Of a DNA stretch of 10,861 nucleotides, positions 6,352 to 10,861 are shown piece by piece. Numbering within the stretch: the stretch's first letter is position 1; the number at the start of each line of letters is the position of its first letter. The stretch is taken from contig RGAX01000080.1 of the NCBI GenBank assembly GCA_009919985.1, positions 1 to 10,861 on the forward strand, given 5' to 3'. The position numbers were made by a program, and so were the translations under genes. The stretch is from Opitutaceae bacterium. GTDB taxonomy: Bacteria; Verrucomicrobiota; Verrucomicrobiia; Opitutales; Opitutaceae. Below the pieces are notes generated by a model. That model did not search any database and had not been told where the DNA came from. It worked only from the letters and a program-made list of their open reading frames with translations.

Positions 6352-6835
6352 GCCGCTGGGAGCGCATCACCAAATTGCTGCATTCGACTGCGGTGCTCCG
6401 GCGCTCAACGAGTTCTTATCTCGCCACGCCTTGGGCAACCACCAATCCGGGACGGCCAAGTCCTACGTGGCGACAACTGACAGCCATATCGTTGTCGGCT
6501 ATTATAGTTTGGCTGCATCACAGATCCTCTATGCGGATTCACCGCCCCGCCTGCAAAAGGGCGCACCGCGCCACCCCGTTCCGGTGGTGCTATTGGCTCG
6601 ACTGGCAGTGGACCGTGCCTGGCAAGGCAAAGGACTTGGCGCCGGGTTGCTCAAGGACGCGATTGTCCGCGTTTTGACCGCTGCCGAGGGGGTCGGTGTG
6701 CGCGCGTTGCTCGTGCATGCCAAGGACGAGGCAGCCAAAGCCTTTTACGAGCGTTACGATTTCGCGCCGCTACCTAGTTACCCGATGCACCTCGTGCTCC
6801 TCCTCAAGGATGCCCGGCGCATCGTCAGCGGTTAA
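6320..6835 (+). CDS. GNAT acetyltransferase toxin (TacT/AtaT family)
   Basis: This 171-aa GNAT toxin belongs to the family that acetylates the amino group of aminoacyl-tRNA and so blocks translation. Seen in the sequence: an N-terminal AFDCGAPALNEFLSRHALGNHQSGTAKSYV that matches the family, a central VVLLARLAVDRAWQGKGLGAGLL with the acetyl-CoA pyrophosphate loop QGKGLG (102-107), and AFYERYDF (141-148), where Y143 corresponds to the catalytic tyrosine of TacT. The usual Gly of the YxxxGF motif is Asp147 here. The length is typical (about 160-175 aa). The ATG at 6320 lies inside the antitoxin gene (32-nt overlap, different frame), the normal antitoxin-then-toxin order. Which tRNA it targets cannot be read from sequence. 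Confidence 0.9.
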   Translation: MSSPAPLNRPEPLGAHHQIAAFDCGAPALNEFLSRHALGNHQSGTAKSYVATTDSHIVVGYYSLAASQILYADSPPRLQKGAPRHPVPVVLLARLAVDRAWQGKGLGAGLLKDAIVRVLTAAEGVGVRALLVHAKDEAAKAFYERYDFAPLPSYPMHLVLLLKDARRIVSG

Positions 6836-7362
6836 TCGTGACCCTACGAGCCAACCCTATGTCCGGGCCAGCCCGGAAACCTGATGGCGCGTGTGCAAGA
6901 CCATCGAATATGGATCGGTTGCTATGAAAATTTCACGCGCGTGGCCGAAGTGGCGTGAATTCACCAGACGGCGCTCGGAAAAACTCGTCGCTCGCTCAAC
7001 AAGTCCGGCAACGGAAGGGCACGGTCGATGCCGATTTCAGCGGAATTTCCCTCTCGAAACACTTATTAGCGCCACTTTGGTTCGCGTTGAAATCCCTCCT
7101 CCTCCGCCAGTTTTTACCAAGTCTACGACTGGCAGGCCGATGGAAACCCAAGCGCGAATCTGATTTCGCCGCACTCTGCTTTTTCATTCTCAGCCAAGTT
7201 CTTGTGGAAGCGGCCCGGCAACGACGGAGCATCGTGGATACTTACGGTGCGCGCTTCTACCCACCGGCCGACACTAGGCGAGTGGTACGGAAACCAGAAC
7301 TTTCCAGACCTTTTCCGACGGAATCTCGCCAATCGTTAAAATGCCCGATTCGGCGAAGCGTG
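6836..7362. other. Gene-free stretch between two TA modules
   Basis: I see no convincing gene in these 527 bp. Open frames on both strands are Arg/Ser/Pro-rich and match no family. A GC hairpin TCCGGG-CCAG-CCCGGA (6862-6877) lies 26 nt after the GNAT toxin stop and may end that transcript, though it lacks a T-run. The tRNA-like repeat copy A is at 7063-7118. The remainder is probably decayed or relic DNA. Confidence 0.5.
7063..7118 (+). repeat. Direct repeat copy A, tRNA-Ser 3'-end-like
   Basis: The 56-bp sequence starts with TTATTAGCGCC and ends with CTCCGCCAGTTTTTACC. It aligns without gaps to 8021-8076 at 42 of 56 positions, including exact 11-bp and 17-bp ends. Inside is GGTTCG, then six extra bases, then AATCCCTCCTCCTCCGCCA, which resembles the T-arm and acceptor end of a tRNA-Ser. 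This suggests an attachment-site remnant. Confidence 0.65.
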
Positions 7363-7662
7363 TCACCACCGCTTCATCCCGAAACAGGGATGGCGTTTCT
7401 CGTGCTTGAGAATTGTAACCCTCTCGACGTCCACCTTCTCGCGATAGACGACAAGGTAAGGAAAACTGCGGAGTCGAATACGCCGGAACGCGGTGCTGCC
7501 TTGGTAAAAAGCATACTGCCGCGGCCCGGACTTGATCGCCGCCAGACAGTCCCGTAACTCAGCCTCTAACCGATCGGCCAAGTGCCCGCCACCGCCCGCG
7601 GCATAATAACCGATCGCCGCGTTGAAGTCCTGCTGAACGGCCGGATGAAACTCCAGCGTCAT
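7363..7662 (-). CDS. RelE/ParE family toxin
   Basis: This 99-aa type II toxin has the RelE/ParE fold, whose members either cleave ribosome-bound mRNA or poison DNA gyrase. The order fits the family: an N-terminal strand and helices (MTLEFHPAVQQDFNAAIGYYAAGGGGHLADRLEAEL), the loop IKSGPRQYAFYQGSTAFRRIRL (about 43-64) and the C-terminal strands FPYLVVYREKVDVERVTILKHEKRHP (67-92). The SGPRQY...FRRIRLRSFPY pattern is closer to the ParE-like group usually paired with 'addiction module' antitoxins than to classical RelE. The start codon shares 4 nt (ATGA) with the antitoxin stop, so the two are translationally coupled. No terminator is evident after the stop. Whether this toxin acts on the ribosome or on gyrase cannot be decided by eye. 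Confidence 0.88.
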   Translation of the reverse strand: MTLEFHPAVQQDFNAAIGYYAAGGGGHLADRLEAELRDCLAAIKSGPRQYAFYQGSTAFRRIRLRSFPYLVVYREKVDVERVTILKHEKRHPCFGMKRW

Positions 7663-7886
7663 CCGCGCGGGCGCCGCACCCCTGCCCAGAATTGCTCTTC
7701 GCTCAGCGGCTGCACCCGGCCGCTTTCAAGCTCCGCATCCCGACGGAGTGCCTCGGCAATAATCTCGTCCGGTTCGTGAGCGGCTGGCGGCAGGGGAAGG
7801 CTCCCCAAGAGCGTGTCAGCAAGATGCAGCCGATCATTTTCCGGGAGACGGAGGATAGCAGCTTCAATCTCTTGCAGGGTACTCAT
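7659..7886 (-). CDS. Addiction-module antitoxin (PF09720-like)
   Basis: This 75-aa protein is an antitoxin of the 'putative addiction module component' type (Unstab_antitox). It carries the family's IEAAILRLPENDRLHLADTLLGSLP N-terminal helices, a central EPDEIIAEALRRDAELESGRV helix and a PLSEEQFWAGVRR C-terminus that would clamp the toxin. I chose the ATG at 7886 (MSTLQEIEAA) because the family begins there; an upstream TTG at 7931 would add 15 unrelated residues. The gene precedes the toxin and overlaps it by 4 nt. It is transcribed opposite to all genes around it, and the module is bracketed by direct repeats at 7063-7118 and 8021-8076. No Shine-Dalgarno sequence is visible. Confidence 0.85.
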   Translation of the reverse strand: MSTLQEIEAAILRLPENDRLHLADTLLGSLPLPPAAHEPDEIIAEALRRDAELESGRVQPLSEEQFWAGVRRPRG

Positions 7887-8020
7887 GGATCGAAAGCTAC
7901 TGCACGCGAAACCGCCGGCAAGTTCAGACACAATTTCGGCAGCGGCGCATGGCAGTTGCCCAGTGCAGTCGGGACAAAAAGCGCGTTCGCCAAACCGGCA
8001 TAACTCGAACTCATATGCAG

Positions 8021-8076
8021 TTATTAGCGCCGCGGATGTTCTTGTTAAAATCGCAGACGCTCCGCCAGTTTTTACC
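8021..8076 (+). repeat. Direct repeat copy B
   Basis: This is the partner of 7063-7118 in the same orientation, with 958 bp between the two starts. The first 11 and last 17 bases are identical and the middle 28 match at 14 positions. Similarity may continue a little downstream: both copies reach a (g/a)C(C)TG.CAG.CCGAT motif 10-25 bp later. Copy B's tRNA-like middle is more eroded than that of copy A. Confidence 0.6.
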
Positions 8077-8099
8077 TTTGAGGGCCAGACCTGACAGCC

Positions 8100-8124
8100 G
8101 ATTTGCCAGTTGACGTGGCAAATC
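8100..8124. repeat. Perfect 9-bp inverted repeat
   Basis: GATTTGCCA (8100-8108) and TGGCAAATC (8116-8124) are exact reverse complements separated by GTTGACG. With no T-run on either strand it looks like a protein-binding site or a recombination site rather than a terminator. Confidence 0.55.
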
Positions 8125-8167
8125 TGGCATTAATCACGAAGCTTCGTTCACTATCTCTGAATCCACG

Positions 8168-8191
8168 AACGCCTCCGGGGAGGTCGTTTTT
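8168..8191 (+). terminator. Terminator-like hairpin without a nearby plus-strand gene
   Basis: AACG-CCTCC and GGAGG-(T)-CGTT form a GC-rich stem with one bulged T, followed by a run of Ts. The nearest plus-strand coding sequence upstream ends at 6835. It may be the original terminator of the tRNA-Ser transcript, separated from it by inserted DNA. Confidence 0.6.
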
Positions 8192-8280
8192 CTTGTTTCC
8201 GGTTGGCTAGACGGAAAGCGCATCCGCAAGAATTTTTCCACCCAAAAGATCATTGTTTTTCCAGGATTTAACTTGCTGAA

Positions 8281-8336
8281 CGTTAATGAGCGTTTGTGAT
8301 CGTTTGATCGCAATCAAAAATGTTCGCTCATGAACG
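8281..8336 (+). promoter_or_regulatory. Putative DeoR-type operator overlapping the deoR start
   Basis: Two nested inverted repeats are seen. The outer one is CGTTAATGAGCG (8281-8292) with CGCTCATGAACG (8325-8336), 11 of 12 positions complementary. The inner one is the perfect TTTGAT-CGCA-ATCAAA (8303-8318), which ends two bases before the ATG. The right outer arm lies in codons 2-6 of the regulator gene. Binding here would block both transcription and access to the start, as expected for autorepression by a DeoR-family protein. Confidence 0.6.
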
Positions 8337-9096
8337 CCAATTGAAGATTACCGCGCTGCTTGAGCAGCGTCGCCAGGCTGGCGTCATCAGTTTGCAGCGC
8401 GAGCTCGGGGTTTCAGCGGCGACCTTACGACGTGATCTCGCCCACCTCCAACGCGTGGGGAAACTCGTTCGCACCCACGGCGGGGTGTTACATACCGCCT
8501 ATCACGCGGGCGAACCGGCCTTTGAGCGAAAGGCACGCGCGGCCACCAAGGCCAAAGCGCGTCTGGCCAAACTTGCCCTTGGTCTAGTGCCGTCGGGCGC
8601 CACGGTTTTTGTCGATGCGGGCACGACCACCCTCGAACTTGGGCGGCTACTGCTAGAGCGCGATGATCTCACGATTTTCACCAACTCGCTTCCCCTGCTT
8701 AATGTCCGCCGTGCGGGCAAGGCTGCGCTGATATCAGTGGGCGGCGAGATGCGAGAAATCAGCCGCGCCCTCGTCGGCAGTCTGGCACTGGATTGGCTGA
8801 GTCATCTGCGTTTCGATCTTGTTTTTATCGGGGCCTCGGCGCTCGATGCGACGGATGGCGCGAGCACGACTGAGTTGCTCGAAGCAGCCATCAAGCGCGA
8901 GGTTATCGCGCGCACGCGCCGTGCGATCTTGCTCGCTGACCACACGAAATGGACGCAACGAGCGCCGATCGGCTTCGCCACATGGCGCGCATTCACCGAT
9001 TTCGTCACCGATCAAATGCCGGCACCTGTTATCTGTGCCGCGCTAAAGCGCGATGGCGTGAAACTTCACGCCGTCGCCCAATCCGCTTCAGCTTAA
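8320..9096 (+). CDS. DeoR/GlpR family transcriptional repressor
   Basis: This 258-aa regulator has the standard DeoR layout. The N-terminal winged helix-turn-helix (about 5-56) contains GVISLQRELGVSAATLRRDLAHLQRVGKLVRTHGGV, the family signature. The C-terminal DeoRC sensor domain (about 74-232) has the phosphosugar-binding loop DAGTTT (99-104), TNSLPLL, SVGGEMRE, FIGASALD and LLADHTKW. Such proteins repress sugar catabolic operons until a phosphorylated sugar binds. The length is normal (250-260 aa). The ATG at 8320 fits the family MFAHERQLKI start; no Shine-Dalgarno sequence is seen. It is the first gene of a tight operon (11 nt to the aldolase). Palindromes at its start suggest autoregulation, and the inducer is probably a phosphorylated intermediate of the pathway encoded downstream. 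Confidence 0.93.
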   Translation: MFAHERQLKITALLEQRRQAGVISLQRELGVSAATLRRDLAHLQRVGKLVRTHGGVLHTAYHAGEPAFERKARAATKAKARLAKLALGLVPSGATVFVDAGTTTLELGRLLLERDDLTIFTNSLPLLNVRRAGKAALISVGGEMREISRALVGSLALDWLSHLRFDLVFIGASALDATDGASTTELLEAAIKREVIARTRRAILLADHTKWTQRAPIGFATWRAFTDFVTDQMPAPVICAALKRDGVKLHAVAQSASA

Positions 9097-9107
9097 TTTT
9101 TTAAACT

Positions 9108-9938
9108 ATGAAAACCGCCCGCCTCCATCGTCTCTTCAATCCCAAGACCGGTCGCTGCTTCGATGTCGCGCTCGATCACGGATTTTTTAACGAACCTTCG
9201 TTTCTCGCCGGCATCGAAAATCTGCCCCGCGCCATTGCCGCGTTGGTCGACGCCGCGCCTGATGCGATTCAGCTCACGCTCGGCCAGGCCGCGCATCTTC
9301 AAAAACTACCCGTGCGGGGCAAACCCGCCCTCGTCCTGCGTACCGATGTCGCCAACGTCTATGGCACTCAGCTGCCGCGCACGTTGTTTTCGCGCCTCAT
9401 CGCCGAGCCCGTACTCCAAGCCGTGCGGCTCGACGCGACGTGTGTCGTCGTAAATCTTTTCAGGATTCCGGAACAGCCCGAAGTCACTGACCAGTGCATC
9501 CAAAACATCTGCGCACTTAAACCGCTTTGTGATCACTACGGAATGCCGCTCATGATTGAGCCGCTGGTTTTCCAGCCTAATGCCAAGGCTGGTGGCTACA
9601 TGGTTGATGGGGATCCTGCAAAAATCATCCCGCTCGTGCGCCAAGCAGTGGAGCTCGGTGCCGACATCATCAAAGCCGATCCGACTGATGACGTTTCGAT
9701 TTATCACAAAATCATTGAGACGGCCGGCGGCGTACCGGTTCTGGTACGCGGTGGCAGCAAGGCGCCTGAGGCAGAAATTCTTGCGCGCACGGCGGCGCTC
9801 ATGGCGCAAGGTGCGGCCGGTATTGTTTACGGTCGTAATATCATTCAGCACCCTCGTCCCGCCGCGATCACGCGGGCGCTAATGGCGGTCGTGCACGACG
9901 GCGTTACACCCGAAGCTGCTTTGAAATTTCTCGCATGA
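9108..9938 (+). CDS. DhnA/DeoC-LacD family class I aldolase
   Basis: This 276-aa TIM-barrel aldolase resembles the DhnA (archaeal-type class I fructose-bisphosphate aldolase), LsrF and AF0110 group. The conserved features are the early FDVALDHG (18-25), the likely Schiff-base lysine in ADIIKADPT (K189), the phosphate-binding VLVRGGSK (211-218) and the GIVYGRNIIQHP segment (238-249). It probably cleaves a phosphorylated sugar or keto-acid by Schiff-base chemistry. The substrate cannot be read from sequence: fructose-bisphosphate, an inositol-derived intermediate and other deoxy-sugar phosphates are all possible. The start at 9108 lies 11 nt after the deoR stop, and the stop overlaps the next start by 4 nt (ATGA), so the three genes are probably one transcript. 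No Shine-Dalgarno sequence; the leader is T-rich. Confidence 0.88.
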   Translation: MKTARLHRLFNPKTGRCFDVALDHGFFNEPSFLAGIENLPRAIAALVDAAPDAIQLTLGQAAHLQKLPVRGKPALVLRTDVANVYGTQLPRTLFSRLIAEPVLQAVRLDATCVVVNLFRIPEQPEVTDQCIQNICALKPLCDHYGMPLMIEPLVFQPNAKAGGYMVDGDPAKIIPLVRQAVELGADIIKADPTDDVSIYHKIIETAGGVPVLVRGGSKAPEAEILARTAALMAQGAAGIVYGRNIIQHPRPAAITRALMAVVHDGVTPEAALKFLA

Positions 9939-10861
9939 GCACGCCCCCTTCATCCTTCACGACTTCGGCTCAACCGGTGCGCGTCGCCGTCATTGGCGCC
10001 GGTCTCATGGGCCGCGAGGTCGCCAGTGCCTTTGGCCGCTGGTTTGCCCTGCTGGATTGTCCGGTGCGGCCCGAGCTCGTCGCCGTGTGCGACGTCAATG
10101 CCGCGGCGCTCGATTGGTTTCGCCAAGTGCCTACGGTGCGTCACTTCGACACCGACCACCGTACGCTGCTTGCGCGTTCTGATATCGACGCGGTTTACGT
10201 CGCGGTGCCGCACCATCTGCACGAAGCCATTTATTTCGATGTGCTGCGGGCGGGCAAAGATCTCTTCGCGGAGAAGCCCTTCGGTATCGATCTTGCGGCG
10301 GCGCGTCGCATCCGAGACGAAGCGAACCGGCTTGGGCGTTTTGTGCGTGTTTCCTCCGAGTTTCCGTTTCTGCCCGGCGTGCAGCGTGCGTATCAACTGG
10401 CACGCAGCGGAGCGCTCGGGCGCATCATTGAGGTGCGCTGCGCGTTTTTGCACTCGAGTGATCTCGATCCAGCCAAGCCGATCAATTGGAAGCGCCAGAG
10501 CGCGTATTGCGGTGCGGCCGGAGTGATGAATGACCTCGGGCTCCACGTTGCGCACTTACCACTGCGGCTGGGTTGGAAACCGACCAGCGTATACGCGCAG
10601 CTTCAGAAAATTTACACCGAGCGGCCCGACGGTAAAGGTGGGGTCGCCGCCTGCGATACTTGGGACAACGCCGCCTTGCACACCCACGCGCAGATCGGCG
10701 GCCACAACGTCCCGCTCACGCTTGAGATGAAACGCCTCGCGCCAACCGAGACTAACACCTGGATTTTCGAAGCTCTCGGTACGGACCGAGGGGTGCGTTT
10801 TTCCACTAAGGAACCCAAGACCCTTTGGCTTTTTCGCCGCGACAAGGAGCAGTGGTGGGAG
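9935..10861 (+). CDS. Gfo/Idh/MocA family oxidoreductase (3' end outside window)
   Basis: I translated this frame directly; it stays open for 309 codons to the window edge. The Rossmann NAD(P)-binding motif is VAVIGAGLMG (about 17-26, GxGxxG). VYVAVPHHLHEAIY, then FAEKPFG (E113-K114-P115) is the family signature. In the C-terminal substrate domain, NDLGLHVAHL gives D200 and H204, the catalytic Asp/His positions of the family. Members oxidise or reduce sugars, inositols and related polyols using NAD(P). Typical length is 330-400 aa, so only the last part is missing. The ATG at 9935 overlaps the aldolase stop (ATGA), which indicates translational coupling. With the DeoR repressor and aldolase upstream, it suggests oxidation of a sugar or polyol in a catabolic route. 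The specific substrate is unknown. Confidence 0.93.
   Translation, partial: MSTPPSSFTTSAQPVRVAVIGAGLMGREVASAFGRWFALLDCPVRPELVAVCDVNAAALDWFRQVPTVRHFDTDHRTLLARSDIDAVYVAVPHHLHEAIYFDVLRAGKDLFAEKPFGIDLAAARRIRDEANRLGRFVRVSSEFPFLPGVQRAYQLARSGALGRIIEVRCAFLHSSDLDPAKPINWKRQSAYCGAAGVMNDLGLHVAHLPLRLGWKPTSVYAQLQKIYTERPDGKGGVAACDTWDNAALHTHAQIGGHNVPLTLEMKRLAPTETNTWIFEALGTDRGVRFSTKEPKTLWLFRRDKEQWWE

Larger units (their letters stand above)
7932..8319. other. Intergenic region between the TA module and the deoR operon
   Basis: No gene is supported in these 388 bp. The region holds direct-repeat copy B (8021-8076), a perfect 9-bp inverted repeat (8100-8124), the palindrome CGAAGCTTCG (8137-8146), a terminator-like hairpin (8168-8191), an inverted repeat TTTCCG-N10-CGGAAA (8196-8217), and the deoR promoter/operator region. 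Confidence 0.6.

Noticed and set aside
6955..7557. 200-aa plus-strand open frame
   Set aside because: It runs antisense through much of the ParE/RelE toxin gene and shows no family pattern; its composition looks random.
6909..8020. Possible extension of the direct repeats upstream (ATGGATCG and CACGCG shared near 6909 and 7885)
   Set aside because: Similarity is short and broken, spacing to the repeats differs (154 versus 136 bp), and it cannot be told from chance by eye.
6836..8100. Possible integron cassette array (repeats separating TA genes)
   Set aside because: The repeats are direct, tRNA-like and lack the attC RYYYAAC/GTTRRRY core pair. The second TA pair is in the opposite orientation and no integron integrase is present.
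9306..10555. Long frames opposite or alongside the aldolase and oxidoreductase genes
   Set aside because: These are shadows of genes with strong family signatures (DhnA aldolase and Gfo/Idh/MocA).

Overview
The window is a chromosomal segment of a GC-rich, Gram-negative-type bacterium. The organisation and protein sequences look most like Verrucomicrobiota (Opitutales-like). The signs are a short EF-Ts (197 aa), an S2 protein with a long Ala/Lys/Val-rich tail, a DUF983 protein just downstream of tsf, and almost no Shine-Dalgarno sequences in front of clear genes. This placement is an impression from family resemblance, not a database result.

Layout. 1-2455 (minus strand): a ClsB-like phospholipase D/cardiolipin synthase and an AAA/DUF4143 ATPase. 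2681-2947 (plus): a small CxxCxxCC (YkgJ-type) metal-binding protein with no ordinary start codon, convergent with a 116-aa unknown protein (2969-3319, minus). 3320-5215 (plus): the housekeeping block, with a structured leader, rpsB, tsf and a strong intrinsic terminator. 5286-5857 (plus): a DUF983 zinc-ribbon membrane protein and tRNA-Ser(CGA). 5858-8100: accessory DNA with two unrelated toxin-antitoxin pairs, a DUF1778/GNAT (TacAT-like) pair on plus and an addiction-module/ParE-RelE pair on minus. The second pair lies between two diverged 56-bp direct repeats that contain tRNA-Ser 3'-end-like sequence. 8100-10861 (plus): inverted repeats and a terminator, then an apparent sugar-phosphate operon of a DeoR-family repressor, a DhnA-type class I aldolase and a Gfo/Idh/MocA dehydrogenase that runs off the window.

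How the parts work together. rpsB-tsf supplies translation components. The last three genes are tightly spaced (11 nt, then an ATGA overlap) and form a regulator-aldolase-oxidoreductase unit typical of carbohydrate or polyol catabolism, with a likely autoregulatory operator overlapping the deoR start. The tRNA-Ser downstream region looks like a small integration hotspot holding stabilising TA modules, with no integrase visible. There is no CRISPR array, insertion sequence, transposase, integrase or replication origin. The most noteworthy items are the tRNA-derived repeats around the ParE/RelE module, the CxxCxxCC gene with no canonical start, the deoR operator, and a faint GIY-YIG-like pattern in the 116-aa unknown.
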